This document shows, piece after piece, positions 13,161-27,111 of a DNA stretch of 64,000 nucleotides. Numbering within the stretch: the first letter of the stretch is position 1; each line of letters starts with the position of its first letter. The stretch is taken from assembly GCF_011386835.1 (NCBI RefSeq), contig NC_088796.1, positions 86,325,968 through 86,389,967 of the forward strand, in the 5' to 3' direction. Under the pieces are notes generated by a model that saw only the letters and a program-made list of their open reading frames with translations, had not been told where the DNA came from and did not search any database. The DNA comes from Chrysemys picta bellii (Eukaryota > Chordata > Testudines > Emydidae). Made by a program: the position numbers and the translations under genes.

Positions 13161-15275
13161 GTTGAACTCTTACAGACCTTTGCCTGTAGGCCTTGCATTA
13201 CAGCCGTGCCTTACTTATATAGCTGATACACACTCATCACTCCTAAATACTTGTCAGTCTTGTACTCCTATCCTACTTATTCATCACACATTTGTTATGT
13301 CATATAATCAAAGTTCACTATGACAATAATATACATTGATAAAATGAACAAATTGACTACATGTTTATTAAAAGCTAACTGAAATTGTCTTCTGTTAATA
13401 CAAGTGTTGCTCATGCAATTTTATTTAACCTTTAACAAAAAAAGCCAAAGAAAAACTACTTGAATTTTAGTCATTTATTTGAAGAAATTAAGGGGAGAAC
13501 CATATAACTGACATAACAGCAGAGATCTTTATACCCAAGGCAGCAATTACAGACATTTTATACCAGCTACCTTCCTAGATTCAACAGCCTTCTCTCCTTC
13601 AGTGATCTCATCCTTTAGTCACTTCCAGGGTTCAAAAGGTCTCTCTCCTTTAGCAAGTTTGTAACATCAGACATTGGAAAGCAGAACCAGTTAGAATTTT
13701 AAAGTAAAATAAAAATATGGTTTGATTGTTCAAGCTCGCTGACCAGTTAGATAATAGGAAACAGAAGGGAGGGGGCAGCAGAATGCTGATGTACATAGGT
13801 GTTTGCAGACTTGCATATGTCTTGTATATTTGTCCTTTTGGGGAGCAAAGGGGGATTGTTTAAATGTCAAATAATAATAATTCATTGTTGCACATTGTAG
13901 GTAAACCAAAGGAGGTCAAAAAAGAGAGCAAAGTGAAATCTGAGTTTGCCTTTACAGGCATATGCTGCCCCATGGAGGCCCCAATGTACTTGAGCATGTG
14001 GCTAACTAAGTACTCGAGTAGTTCCCCTTGATGTCAATGGGATCATTACTTATTGAGTATGTGCTGAAATTCTTTGCTGAATTGGAATAATTGTATATAA
14101 AAAAATTAAGATACGTCAGAATAGGTAAAATAATTAATCCACCTTTGAGTGTTGATTTCTAGGCTCAAAATCATCAGATATATAGTATTAAATATTCTCC
14201 ATGTTAATTACAGGTAGGTTATTTTCAAGAAATGGGATAAGACTAGGCAAGTTTTATTCAGCTCCTAGAAGTATATCTACTTCAACTATAAGATCCAAAT
14301 TCCATTGCCCAATACAGCTACTGACTATTATATAAAGTAGTAAATAATGGGCTAACATTTCTTTACCTTTTGACGCCACTTTTCTTGAAGAAAAACTACT
14401 CAGCTAATCTATGAGCTACCATAGAATCCCAGTTGAAAAATCACTTGACTGACAAATTGACATTCTGCTGAGGTTATGGGCAGCTTGTGAGCTCATGGGG
14501 TAGGTTGTTTTTTTTTTTCCTCCATAAATTATCTGAAAAAAGGGTGTCAGCAGAATAAAGCTTACATATATATTGACAAAACCAAGCTAACTGAAAGTAA
14601 TATGTAATCAAACCAAACCAAAAGTGTGTGTGTAGCATAGTTGCTCTGGTGAGGCACAAGCCACAGAAAAACTGGGTTAGCCAGAGCACATTTGGGAAGA
14701 TAAAGGGCTTAATCAAGTGATCTCTCACTTAGTCCGCAGAGGGAGGTCTACAGACAGTGTGTCCTTTATGTGATATTTAGTACATTGATCCCTTGTTAAT
14801 AACATGGGTCAGTGAAACTTGAACTTCAGAGTCCATGAAAACAAAAAAAAATAATGTTACAAGATAAAAAGACACAATGAATGGTGCAAAAAAAAGTGTT
14901 GTTACTAGAAAGCACAAGAGAAAACTAGAAAGAAAGGCATAGAGCACATTGTCAGAAGGGCAAAGATGAACAAAAATAGGTACAAAAATCAGGAAAGAAA
15001 AAAGTTCCTGGAGAGGTCAAATATATCAAAAAAAGGATGGATAAGAAGAAATTTTCAGTAAGAGAGAAATGAATACGACAAGGAGAGTCATTTGTGACGC
15101 CATAAATAACAAAAAAGTGCGAGTGGCAGACGAAACCGAGCAATGGGTACACCTTTTGCATTGGGTGTGCAAAGGCTTAAATGAAGGATATATGATTATT
15201 TGACAGGCTCCCTGACTCTTTTTCTGGCAAAGCTCCTCAAGCCAGGCTTCAACAGTGGGTCATCCGCCCCCACAT
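13161..15275. other. Unique AT-rich sequence
   Basis: No gene, exon or transposon recognised. Short poly-T/poly-A runs only. Confidence 0.55.
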
Positions 15276-15278
15276 TTA

Positions 15279-15973
15279 GGGCTGGTTTACACTACACAGT
15301 TAGGGTGACATAAAGCAGCTTATGTCAACCTAATTATGTCAGTGTCTACGCTACAGCCTTCCTCCCACTGATGTAAGTGCCTATTACAAAGACATAACTC
15401 CACCTCCACAAGAGGCTAAGGCTTATGTCAGTGTAGTTAGTGTGACGCCCTGTCTGTGTAGACACTTTATCCCTTACTTTGTCTTGTCAATTTCACAGCT
15501 CCTGAGGTAAAATTGACAAGGAAGCCCCCGCTTCCCTGGAGAGCTGTATCCCGCTCCCAGCTGGGAACCAGGGCAGCTTCGGATCCCACTTCTGGCTGGG
15601 AACTAGGGCGAGAAGCCCCAGCAGCCTCCTGCCAGAAGCCAGGCAACATTGTCAATTTCAGCCATGAAACTGACAAGGTTGCCAGGCTCTAGGCAGGGAC
15701 CAGGTATGGGGTGGGGGGTGCAGAGAAGCCCCGGGTGGCCTGCTGGGAGCCTGTGGGGCAGCCAGGCTCCTGGCAGGGAGCTGCCAACAGAGCTGAGCGA
15801 CCGGGCTCTCAGCTTTCCACACTGCCCCTCTCACTCCTGGAAGCACTCCTGAAGAGGACATGCACCACCAACCCAAGGAGGGTAGTGTGAACATGCACCA
15901 CTGCAATAGTTACAGCAGTGGCTGTAAGTCAACTTAATATAGGTTGACTTAGGTTTGTAGTGTAGACATACCC
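15279..15973. mobile_element. PIF/Harbinger-type non-autonomous element, 695 bp
   Basis: Ends GGGCTGGTTTACACTAC and GTAGTGTAGACATACCC are inverted, with TTA at 15276-15278 and 15974-15976 as target duplication. The terminal parts are AT-rich and echo each other (GTTGACTTA and TATGTCAACC). The central 15.5-15.85 kb is GC-rich and has a repeated TTGTCAATTTCA motif in direct and inverted copies. No transposase. Same superfamily as the elements at 12.9 and 38.7 kb. Confidence 0.85.
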
Positions 15974-15976
15974 TTA

Positions 15977-18754
15977 CATACATTCTTTTTTTTTTACATG
16001 AGAAATTTCCGTGCACAAAAATTTATAATTAAGGTTATGTGCATTTCTTAACAATATCATAATCAACACAGAGCATGGTCCTTCTAATTCCAGGTACTCC
16101 AAGATCTGCAGAGAAATCTCAGGACTCAAAGTCCCTGGCATTTTTGTGGAAGCTAAGTGCCCAACCCATCCCCACTACACCAGGGCCCTAAATCCTCCCT
16201 GGGAGGTGTTTCATTATGGAGGAGGATTTCCCCTAAACTAATGCTGACAGATGGAAAATCTGGCATGTTTAAGGTAGCATGATGCCATGGAGAGTGGCTG
16301 TTCCCCAGATATTGTGAATTGTCTTTTGGGCCATTACATTAGATGTTATGAATGCATAGCAAAAGTACAGTTCCATTAGCATTAATGGAAACTACCCATG
16401 TAAATCTTTCACACATCAGTGATAGACTAAATTCTTTAATACAGTGGCTCAAAATGCACATTTGCATATTATGGATTCATAATACCAAGTATTTTACACT
16501 TAAAAAAAAGTCATTTCTCTGAAACCGCATAGTGCAAAATTGTAATTTTTATGCCTTAAGTAAAACTATTCTGTTGGTCACTCTAATGCCCTTATCACTA
16601 AACACTAACTGAGTTTTGAAATGGCAGCAGCACTGCAAGTCTCTCAAACAATCAATTCAATTGATTTCTGTTTATGCAGATGCATAGAGTTTTACAGTGG
16701 AGGAAGTTCTTTTTTTCAAGTAGATTAAAACTGGGACTAAATCGAAATTTGCCTTCTCCTTTCGTCAACTTTCTGTGAATATTCCAATAGCTTCCCCTCC
16801 CCCCTTTCGTTTTTAGGAGATGAGGCTCAACCAAAGCCTCAGATCTAAAGTTCCTCAAAATCCAGATTAGAGTTTGTCATATGCCCCCGGTCTTCACAAT
16901 GGGATGAGCCACAATCAACATCTTTGAGGAAAGGAAGGGGAAAGGAGATTGAAATCTGGATCCAGATTTTGCAGTGCATCTCCAAGTCCATCTGCACAGG
17001 TAAGTGTACTATTTTCATGTTTTGTGTTGCATAATTAGATTTGATGCCTGAATGTCTCAATAAAGTTAGAATCTGAATAACTAAGCAAAGATGAGGTGTA
17101 CTAATTGGAATAATGTTCAATGCAGTGGACTTTATTCACACACGTGCTCCTCATATGTGTAGGTGCAGGCAACAGTACCATCACCTTCCTCCAAAGAAGG
17201 GCAACTTAAAAACTAGCTGAGGGTTCCATAGCAGTCACACTAATGGAGGCAGGTGCACTAAATCAGAAAATTTCCTGAGTATTCTGGCTTCACCCTTTCC
17301 TCGGCCAGGCTCCCTAGCAGATCAAGGGAGGACATAGGAAACTTACACTCCAGGCTGCCTTTGTCTGTTAGGGGCAAAAGATTGTGTGTTGTTTTAGGAC
17401 TTTACAGATTTGAAAGCAAAAGTAGAGAGACTCAATTAGTATCCTACTAAACTAATTGTAAACATTCCCATTGGCTAATAGGATCAGGTAGAATAATTAA
17501 TTTCTTACACTGACAGCAAAAATGCCTTATAACATAATGGCCTGCAAGATTCAAACAAATGTTATCTCAAGCCTGTCATTTAAAAAAAAATCTGGCTTAA
17601 AACTAGTGTAAATGAATGCATTAGTAGGAATTTAAATATGTTTTATGGGGCTTGTTTGTTTCGAATTCTCAGTTGCTCATTTGTTTGGCTGCCACCCACA
17701 CATAGTAGGTAAATGAAAGGATTTCAAAGAATATGGCTGCATGGTTCAGGGACTCTCCAACTGACTTTCCTGGAATGGAAAGTCAGAAAGCAAGGAAATT
17801 AAACCTCAATGTCTATGTTGCATTGTCTGGAGTGAGTTGAAATTTGGCAATGGCGGGCAGCAGGCAACTTCAGTAATTGTTAGAGGACTGAAGTAAACAA
17901 AACCTATTAGAGGTTTTTTTAAAGTTTCTGATGTAAAAGTAAAACTTAGCATAAACTAGCACTCAGTCAGTCCTGTTTAATTATGGAGGTAGAAAATCAG
18001 AAATGTTAGGGACCACACAGTTTACTGCATAGAGTGAATGACTTCTTAGTGTGTGACAATGTAATGTAGGTCTGGAAGTGGCGCAAACAGCTTATGGACC
18101 TCTCAGTCTGAATATAGCCCCTTGAGGTCAGAGTTGCTGAACTAGCAGAGCAGACAGAGTTCTAGACAACATATAGGGACATCATACAGCAACTACAGAG
18201 TTGTATGGTCCAGTCCTCCAGCTGAAGAAGCCAGGACAAAGTGAGATGGAGGGACAAACTCCCTTTGTTGAGATTCACCTTCCTGTAGAGATTGATCATT
18301 CCTCTCACACACCAAGAAGATAGCTTTAGAAGATGGGATTATAGTTGTGAGCTATAGACAGACTGTGGTGATAATGGTTTCAGCTGTGGGTCTGGGTGAC
18401 CATGAGAACCAATCAATGACTGGTGTACTGGTAGATCTCAAACTTCTAGTGAGCCTGTAGGACAAGTCATGAACTGGCTGTGGTGTGGTATGGTATAGAG
18501 TGTTTCCATTGAAATGTAGAGATGCAAGAAAGATCCTTCAAGCTTAATTTAGATCACTAGAGAAAGGTCCAGGTTTCTGTGGTAGCTTTCTCTGAACATT
18601 TTCCAGTTCCATGCGCAAAGCCAACTAGGCAAGAGAATCTTCAGAGTCTCAATGCATGAATGAAAAGTTGGTGTAAATGTTAGGGGGATTAATGTTTAAG
18701 GCTCTTGGAACCCCTTTGGGGAAGGAAAAGCTACAGTGAAATCCCGGTGGTTCT
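15977..18754. other. Unique AT-rich sequence
   Basis: No supported gene or transposon. Open frames are all under about 90 codons and without recognised motifs. Confidence 0.55.
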
Positions 18755-19970
18755 TATTTCATCATCATCATCATGTTCCTATTATGCCTCTGGCATTTAG
18801 GGCAGTGACAAAGCTCCTCCACTCCTGTATGTTTCTGGCAAGTCTTTCAATGGTTCCCCAACTGTGCCCCAGGTTTTTCAGCTCGGCTTCCACAGATCTT
18901 CGCCAGGTTGTCTTCGGATATCTATCTTATTGATACTCTGGTGATGGAATCAGTTTCCATCTGAAGCACATGACTGATCCATCTCCAATGCCTCCTGGCA
19001 ATGATGGTGCTCAGATCCTCTTGGCTGCACTGTGTCAACACATCTTGGTTTGAGATTGTTCTGGGCCAAAAGATAGAGGATTTTTCTGAGGCAGGTTGTA
19101 TGGAATGAAGACAGTTTGGACATGTCATTCTCATTCCCCAGCCTTCTGCACTATAAAGTAGTGCTGAAAGTACGCAGCTCTGATAAATCTTGAGTTTGGT
19201 TTTTGGTGTTCTAGTTTGTGGATTTCCAGACTGTATTTAAGCTTCTGAAGGTGTTCCTTGCTTTATTGATTTTATTCCAGATGTCCTGACTTGTTCCACC
19301 ATCGTGGCTGATAGTGCTTGCCCAAGTATGTGAATGTTTCTACATTGATGAGAACATAATCCTTTATCCATACTGGTGATGGTGAGGCAATATTAAAGGT
19401 CATGATATCTGTCTTATTGCAGTTGTTTTTCATTCCAATTTGCTGGCTGAAGGCATTGAGTCATGATGTTTTTTCTTGTATATGGTGTTGGGTATGTGAT
19501 AGGAGAGTGACATCATCTGTGAAGTCCAGGTCTTCAAGGGATGAGAAGACTGTCCATTTAATGCCTCTTGGCATGTCTTCTGTTGTACGCCGCATTACCC
19601 AGTTGATGGCAATGTTCAAGAGGATTGCAGACATGACACACCCCTGACGTAATCCGGTTTTGACTTCAAAACTGAGCTCACTGTGATCAACACTGCATGT
19701 AAAGTTGAAATACAAGCTTTTGATGGCATTGATTATATGGAAAGGAATTCCATATGCCCACAGAATGCGCCATCGGCTGGTCCTGTGAATGCTATCAAAA
19801 GCCTTTTCAAAAAATCTATGAAATGTATGTAGAATGGCCGTAGCTATTCTAAGCACTGTTCTATTATGTTTCATAGAGTGAAGATCTGGTCTGGGCATCC
19901 ACACCCTTTCCGAAAACCAGCTTGCTCTTTTGTGAGAATGCTATCAACTGCCTCTGATATATGCTTATTT
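18755..19970 (-). mobile_element. 5'-truncated, decayed non-LTR retrotransposon
   Basis: Read on the minus strand, the segment starts in the fingers of a reverse transcriptase (EQAGFRKGCGCPDQIFTL, near 19.93 kb), passes through palm motifs, and finishes with a C-terminal stretch RRHWRWISHVLQM of the kind seen at the end of several LINE proteins. It ends in a short ATGATGATG tail (plus-strand CATCATCATCATCATG at 18.76 kb). Frame changes and stops are frequent between 18.9 and 19.46 kb. I know closely similar proteins labelled 'endonuclease-reverse transcriptase' in animals but am unsure of the clade. Confidence 0.85.
19461..19904 (-). pseudogene. Reverse transcriptase domain remnant of the LINE
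   Basis: A 147-codon open stretch retains three reverse-transcriptase motifs in order: FEKAFDSIHR (motif A, with the catalytic aspartate), LRQGCVMSAILLNIAINWVM (motif B, RQG..S), and LDFTDDVTLL (motif C). Motif C reads FTDD where FADD is usual. The domain's job is target-primed reverse transcription of the LINE RNA. The flanking frame is broken both up- and downstream, so the copy cannot make a working protein. Upstream at 19.93 kb the fingers region resumes in another frame. Confidence 0.85.
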
Positions 19971-21057
19971 ATTTATATCTCTGATATACATTATTTACCC
20001 TCTGTTAATTACAAAAAAGGCAGGGAAGGACCATCTAATAAAATTGAAAGGTGATACATTCTTCTTAGCTTATGCACAACATGCTTCAGTTGGCACGTGA
20101 CCAGGATTCATCACTGAATTTGGTCCACTGGTTGAGTCACTAGCGTCCCTGGCTCAGGCCAGATACTGATAGGGACTGCAACGTGAACACTGATCCATGC
20201 TCCTGGTAATACATTTAAAAGCTGCTAAGAGGAAATACTATTTTACACAACATAAAATTAATGGGTGTAACTCATTGCCCTAAGACATTAAGAGGCCAAG
20301 TGCTGAATAGCATTCAGAAGTCAGAATGTAGTTACATTTCACAGGATTTTTTTTAGAAGGAATATAAACTCTCATACTTAAGGGAATAAATCAACCACTA
20401 ATTGATGTGGCTTAAAAGGAAACCTCTCCTGTGGCCAGTTACATCCTTCCACTTTTCTTATATGTTATGAAAGATTAGCTATTGGTACTATCAGACATTA
20501 GACTGCATAGAGATGCAGAGCTGAAGTGGATGTGCTCACAATAGAAAGAACAAAGCCAATGGTAGCACTGGTTCTCACCTACATCATCTTTCAGTTAGCT
20601 TAATCATTTCAGTGTTTCTGATAACTAACAACAACAACAACAACAGAGAAAAAGTGCTGGGATCAAGAAGCTCATGTGTATGGCCCCAATCCTGAAACTT
20701 ATATGCAGGTGAATACCCCCCACCTGTGTAGACCCCCATTGAAAGCTCAATGGGTGACTTGCTTGGCATCAATCAGGGTCTACGTGAAAAGTTCACAAAA
20801 CGCAGGGTGGAATCCTGGCTTTACTCAAGATAATGGACTGTTTTCCTTTAATTTCAATGGGGCCAGTCTATTTCAAAACAGACTGTCTTTGAGGTATCTA
20901 TCAAAGCACTAGGCTGAAGAGATCTTGTGAAAATAGAGACTGAATTACATTAAAAAGACATTTTTGTGTATGTGGGGATGCACATGAGCTTCCTATCACT
21001 CTCCTTCCCTAATGCAGGTTAATTGTGTTTGATATAGTTCTTATTAAAATATCCAAG
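19971..21057. other. Unique sequence with a (CAA)n run
   Basis: A (CAA)n run lies near 20628-20645. 20.68-20.9 kb contains phrases such as GGCCCCAATCCTG and AATTTCAATGGGGCCAG, resembling the old 'CAATGG...GGCC' repeat class, too weak to bound. No gene. Confidence 0.45.
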
Positions 21058-21397
21058 AGTAACATTTTCAAAAGCACCTAAGTTGGTGTTTGGGATTGGT
21101 CCTGCTTTGAGCAGGGGGTTGGACTAGATGACCTCCTGAGGTTCCTTCTAACCCTGATATTCTATGATTAAGTCCCATTTTCAAAATTGATTTCAATAGG
21201 AGTTAGGTACCTTTGAAAAATTCCAGTTGGTGACTATCTACATTAGGCACTTAATACCCATTAAAAATTTGGCCCTCTGGAACTTAAGTCTCATTGAAAG
21301 TCAATGGTACTTCAGGCTCTCAAGTGCCTAAGTCACTTTGAAAATGGGACATAGGGGCCTAAATGACTTAGGTTCTTTTGAAAACTTTATCCAAAGT
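21058..21397. mobile_element. Palindromic element with TTTTCAAAAGCACCTAAGT ends
   Basis: The left end TTTTCAAAAGCACCTAAGT is mirrored by ACTTAGGTTCTTTTGAAAA at the right, and internal phrases (CCCATTTTCAAAA against TTTGAAAATGGGAC) are inverted too. It is therefore a self-complementary, non-coding element. A CR1 tail is inserted at 21089-21171, so this element is the older of the two. Related to the class seen at 40.4 and 45.7-48.8 kb (TTAGGTGCCTAA motifs). Confidence 0.7.
21089..21171 (+). mobile_element. CR1 LINE 3' end
   Basis: Contains the conserved CR1 3'-UTR: GGTCCTGCTTTGAGCAGGGG, TTGGACTAGATGACCTCCTG, AGGTTCCTTCTAACCCTG, TATTCTATGATT. CR1 copies are usually 5'-truncated to the last few hundred bases or less and end in a short ATTCTATGA repeat, as here. 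Confidence 0.92.
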
Positions 21398-23859
21398 ACT
21401 TAAAAGTTGACGTGATTTAAAACCATATACATATATATATCTGAGTGACTCAGCGAAGGGTGAGCTGCTCTGAAGCATCACTGACTTTGAAAGGGCAGAC
21501 ATAAGCTTGAGACGTTAACATTTAAAAAAATACAGGAGCTTTTCTAATTATAGCACATCATGTGTTATTTGACTCTGAAAGAATGATCTTTTAAAGTTTA
21601 ACTCTGCGCTACTCTCTCTCATGTAACCATGCACTGCTAGATAATCACATCATAGTCAGGCTATTGCACATCATCAAGAAAGTGTCAGGAAAGCATATTT
21701 CCTATCCAGATTATTGGAGGGAAGAAAACATGTCAAAGTATAAGCTTCACTCTGTTTCTCTCTTTTTGCATCTATTAACTAGAAATGAGCTCCTGGCCTA
21801 AAAAAAGTCTATTTTATAAAGCTATTATTATGATCATACGCTTCAGCCTCATAAAGCAGTCCAATACTGCTACAGTTAAAAAGGTAAACAGGATTTTGTC
21901 AGGCAAAGTGTGTAATAAATGCTGATAGGACATTTACTAATCCAGCTTTCAGTTCTGGGCCTACATATTTTCAATAAGTAACTTACATTTGTGTTTTATT
22001 TCTGAATTATTCATTTAGAAACTATGATTAGTAATTGACTATTCCAAGAGATGCATAGGGAAATGATTGATTAATTCTGAAAAGAGTGTTGCAGATTTAT
22101 TAATCATGAACATGTAGTTTAGAACATTAGACCAGTGCTGTCATAAAAACAAATTGTATTAATAAAGCTCAGAGCTCAACATGGATGAGAAATCATGTTT
22201 GCCAACATAGGAAACTGGGGACAAACCCTTGGTTATCATCAAGCTTAACAGCAATTTGGAAAATAGATTTAAAAATTCCTCCCCAAACTACAAAGTTCAG
22301 TCAAATATTAAATTAACACTCTCTGCTTTAAACTGGTTGTCGCTGTTGATCCTAAACATAAAATTTTTAAGGGCCATATTGTTTCTTCCTGTGGCAAGCC
22401 TCTCAGGAGGAAGAAATGTCTGCTGAAAATCTCTAGTGGTTCTCCTCATGAATTCTCTCTGCCCTTCCAGTGGGAGGGGCTGCAGTTTGCAAATCCTGTG
22501 CATCTTGAAGATCCACATGAAAAATAGAACACACAGCCACTTAATCTCCCTGTGCTCAGTTGCCACATCTAAAATTCCACCCTTTGTCTATATACACTGT
22601 TCCAGAGTAGCACTGTTCTTCTATATACACTGTAAGCTCTTTGGAGCAGGGGGCCTTCTTTTGGGGTCATGATCTTGGTTAAAGTCTCTAATTGCTAGTG
22701 TAATATAAACAGTAACAACTGTGTGAATCCTGAGTTATTCCCAGGTATGGCCTGATTGTCTTTTATTGCAGGCACTCCACTCCTTTGTGGAAGCACAGCT
22801 GGTTTAGGAGATATTAATGTGCAGCAGTAGGGGATTCAGTTTACCTCCTGTCTCAACAGACATTGTATATATGACACGTCCAAGGGGGAGCATGCAGTGG
22901 AGCTGGATGGCTCTACGCTGCCTTCACTTGTACTTTGCCCCAGCTGTGCCTCATCATTTGCTGGAGACCTGACTGCATAGATTTTCTACAAAAAGTCTCC
23001 ATAAACTCACAGGGAAGATTTAGCATCCCATGGAACTACTACTGTTGTCCTATACCATGAGCTAAGAGGAGCATTTTGCTAATAAGTAAGTTGATCCACT
23101 TTATAACTGGTTTTCCAGGTTTTGGTACACAAAGGAAATTAAGTCCATTCTTACTGCTACAGTTGGAAGCATTAAAAATTCAATATTTGTCAAAAGTATC
23201 ACAGTTACTCATATCTTCTCTTCCGAGTATTAAGGGAAGACTTTGTTAATCTTCATTACCTCTGACCTTTAATACTAATGTACCAATTTGGAGAGTAATT
23301 TTCCAACTAAAAGGTACATAGTCAAAGCTGATAGTGCTGGTAGTGCCAAAATTAAATCATTTTTATATCTGTTTGCCAAGTATTTTATGTGATCATTTCT
23401 CCAAGAAAATACTTCAGTACTGCCTTTACTGTCCTGCACATATGGGCAACACAAATACAAATCCAACATAAAGAAGAGAAGAAAATATTCCAAAAAATGC
23501 AGAGATTTCTGTTTCAAGCTTCCAAAGGTCTATCACATTTTTTGATCAGGCCACTTCCTCAAATATTTACTTTTTCATCCATCCTTTGTCCCACTGAGTA
23601 ACAAACAGATCAGACAATTAATCCATATGGATCAGAATCTAACCTTCATCCTTCAGTGACCATTACTCAGTGTTTCAGAAGACTGAAATCCTGTTTTACA
23701 ATTCTGTACATGGTAGACATTCTTTTTTTGACAAGGGCTGTGATCAGTTCCACTCCTGAAGCATGATATTTGATTACCTTTATTTTAACAACCATAGTTG
23801 CAAATGATGTTCATGGCCATAAACTAAGTTCTAAGACCATCTACCACCATTGCCTTGAG
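21398..23859. other. Unique AT-rich sequence
   Basis: No gene or transposon I can support. A TATATATATAT run occurs near 21430. Confidence 0.5.
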
Positions 23860-24145
23860 TTGTTTGCCACCAAGTCTATTCTAGATCCCATCCATTCTGA
23901 TTTCCATCTTCTCCACTGCTCTGAAACTACTTTCACCTAGGCCATAAATGATGATCTGCTGCAAAAGTTTCAGGGCCTCTAACTCTATTATTATCATCCT
24001 TGTTCTCTCTCTGCATTTTGATGCTGTTGACATACCATAACATGGCTTTCACAACTGTGTTTTCTCCCTAGTTCTCTGGCTATTCCTTCAGCACTTCTTT
24101 CACTGACTCTTTCTCCTCCCCCATTCTTCCACTTTATTTTCTCCC
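23860..24145 (+). mobile_element. L2-type LINE remnant (reverse transcriptase region)
   Basis: The order of phrases (CATTCTGATTTCCATCTTCT, CCACTGCTCTGAAACTACTT, AATGATGATCTGCTGC, a TTTGATGCTGTTGACAT box, then TTCTCTGGCTATTCCTTC) follows the L2 reverse-transcriptase DNA I recall, where they encode the HSTETALTKVTNDLL and FDTVDH regions. In this copy the frame is full of stops. An ancient fossil with no coding potential. Confidence 0.6.
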
Positions 24146-26029
24146 TTAATATCTGATACAATCACAAATCAGTTAATATATCTTTGACTATTGGAGGCTT
24201 AATATTTTATGCCTTCTATCTGTATTAAGCAGTTTGTGGTACTGTAGAAACATTAAAAACTGTGTAGTTGTCTCAAACTCTTCTCTCTGTGAACTAAACT
24301 ACTCTGTGTCTCTAAAAATAATGTATTTACTTGAGCAAGATCTTTTTATGCACAATATATAATTCTTTTCTGCTCTCCTTTCACCTCTACTGGCCAGGAA
24401 AACATTTTTTTAAAAGTTTCCTTTGGTAAAGACTCTTTTCAATTTCTCTAAGGTCCAAGATAAGCTGTCTTGCAGTAGGTGAAGGTATAGCCTGATGCCA
24501 CAGCCAAAACCAGCACATAGGTAAATGCATCCTCTGACAAATCCAATCCACCAGTGGGAAATATAATGTTTTATTAGCCTTGTGCCCAGCTAACTTCTCT
24601 GAAGAGAAAGTGATTGAAAATGAGAAGGGGCATTAAGTCACACCAGGAAGTACTATTTCTATACAAGAACATTTTCTGTAGGTCTGATGAAAAATCTCTT
24701 GCCCTGATTTTAAAGAACTGTCTGCAAATGCATTCTCAGTTGCTTGACATATACCTTTGTTAGACTAGTTGTGACATCAGTAATAGAGCTGGATGAATAA
24801 TTCATTATTAATCATGTAGTCTACAAATTTAGTCTCTTTCTTGTTCATGAAATTCTCTGTATTCTTTAGGTAAAGTTATTCATGAATCTCTTCAGTGAAA
24901 AATTCTTGGTCTGCAGATTATTATTTACTAATTCAGAAATTCTCACCATTACTGTTCTGTTGGTTAATTACATAGCTCAAGTAATACTGACTCTGACAAC
25001 TAACCAGAGGGAAACTTGTGAATTTTATAATGAAATTATAAATTTGCTTTTGGCAAAAAAATACCATTCGAGCTTAAAATTGACTTTCATGAGTATTGAC
25101 ACAGATAAAGCGCTCACACACAAATATTTTGGGAGGGTGTTTCTGAAAGGATAAGACTACAGGGCAAATGGCACGGCCCCATTACTTCTTCCAGGTCACA
25201 TAAATCCTAGCTGCAGTGCTCGAATCCCCTCTGACACAATTACCACCCAAGGGACCTAGAGCCTACAATATCTAGAGGGTGAACAGGCAATTCTTCCTTT
25301 TATTTCTCTCACACAGCTTGCAATATCATTGGAGGAGGGCCAAAGTTACTTTTTACCTACTTCTATTATTTAATTTTATGAGCTTCATCTGTCTCCATCC
25401 TCCCCATACTAGGAAATAATTACTAAATCAAAACTGAGGTTCACTTCAGCACAACAGCTAATTCCCTCCCCAAAACCTACCAGATTCTCTCACTCACACA
25501 CACACACACACCCTTTTCCACAGTTTCCCCCCCCTTGATAGGACTTTTATAGGCACCTGTCCCCACGTGGCAATAGTCTGGCCATGAGGGGTTAGAGGCC
25601 AACAATGAAGACAATGGGTTTTGCCAGGTGTAACTGAGCCTGAAGACCACAGAAGTGCACAAGATTAATGGCAGCACAATTTACCCTGCCAAATCTTTAT
25701 TACGGATTATGCATGAGGCAGAGAGAACCCAGCTTGACTTTCAGATCTTAGGTTGAGTTTGCTGTGCTGACAGAAAAATCAGACTAGATCTTCAGATGGT
25801 GTCAATTAGTATAGCTCCACTGAAATCAACAAACCTACTCTGTTTACATCAGCTGAGATTCTGGCCACATGTTTCTATTTCTTTGACAAAGTATTCCTGA
25901 GACAATTAAATATGGAACACCACAATGTCACAGTCAGTCTTCACAGCAGAATCCCTCTTTAAGGGCCCAATCCTCTTCCACCTTGCATCATTTAAAACAC
26001 TACTGAATCAGAATGATAGAATCTCACAC
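24146..26029. other. Unique AT-rich sequence
   Basis: No gene. A short (CA)n run lies at about 25494-25512. A weak 'GGAGTTAC...GGCC' class repeat may lie at 25.79-25.87 kb. Confidence 0.5.
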
Positions 26030-26508
26030 TAATGGGGACCACTCACCTCTCATGAGTGCCCCCTGTTTCAGGGCATGTGCCTACACACACTCTCTCTGAT
26101 TGTGATGAGTCTTTTCTGACTCACCCCTTCATCCAAGTCACACACAGTCCATATGGGGGGAAAGGAGGGAAGCCCCTTCCAGGATACAAGTCGAACCAGG
26201 CCTATCTCAAAGCCCTCAGTAATATCTTTTGATCTGCAGCCCTATCCCTGGGCTCACTCCTCAATCACAGTACCCTGGTTCAAACTGTCTTAGCCCCTTC
26301 TGGACTCTCTCAAATTGTCCCTCCTCTTCAAGCAGTCCCAGCCCTGGTGTGGGGCCGTATTCCCCAGGGCTCCCTCCCTGGAGACTCTTCGCCTCTCAGG
26401 GCCTTTCTGGCCCAGCTCTACTGTCCTTTTCTGGGGCTGCCTGTGGCAGGGCTTCAACAGGGGGTCTCCGGAACTAGTCCACCCCATCACAAACACCAAC
26501 ATTAGATT
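26030..26508 (-). mobile_element. LTR-like dispersed repeat
   Basis: GC-rich relative to its flanks, with a right end CCACCCCATCACA, i.e. TGTGATGGGGTGGACTAG on the minus strand, similar in form to the TGTRAYRGGGTG terminus of the element at 7.7 kb. I recall sequences of this kind from turtle genomes. The other end and any target duplication are not evident; TGTGATGAG at 26101 is one candidate but gives no duplication. No internal coding region. Confidence 0.4.
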
Positions 26509-27111
26509 CAGTTTGCACAGGTGTAAATAATGACACAAATGTACTTGATAGTGAAGCATCAGGCCCTATATTTTGTAAAATAATTAAGGCTGGAACTTCA
26601 GGTTATAAAGGTTTCCTGGCAAGATCACATGCCTGTGCATTCATTTCTCTCTAAAAAAATAAGTCTTTAAAATTATTCAGCCACACTAAAGCATTTTTAA
26701 TCACCAACCTACATTACATTCAATAGGGTACATTCTTAACTCATTTAATGCTAGTTACATGGCTAAAGGCCTATACATTCAGCTCAGATTGCATGCAGAT
26801 TTTTATGAAGCCATTCCTATTCAGCATCACTATAATCATAATTGCTTAAGTAAACTGAGAAGCATTTAAAAATAATTGTTCATTAATTCATTGCTAAATT
26901 GTGAAATTAACTTTTATTATGTTTTGAGATAATAAACATACAATAGGTAATAATCCTCATTAGATTGCAGGGCAAATTTCAACAACTGTATTCCTAGTTT
27001 GACTGAATATTTGTGATTAGTGATTTTGGCATAAATTATAACATGAATATACAGGACAAAGCTATATTAAACTAGGACAGATAGGACACTAAAATATTGG
27101 CTAGGGCCTGA

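Noticed and set aside
18736..18933. Short frame with a histidine run
   Set aside because: The HHHHH comes from the ATG-repeat tail of the reverse-oriented LINE.
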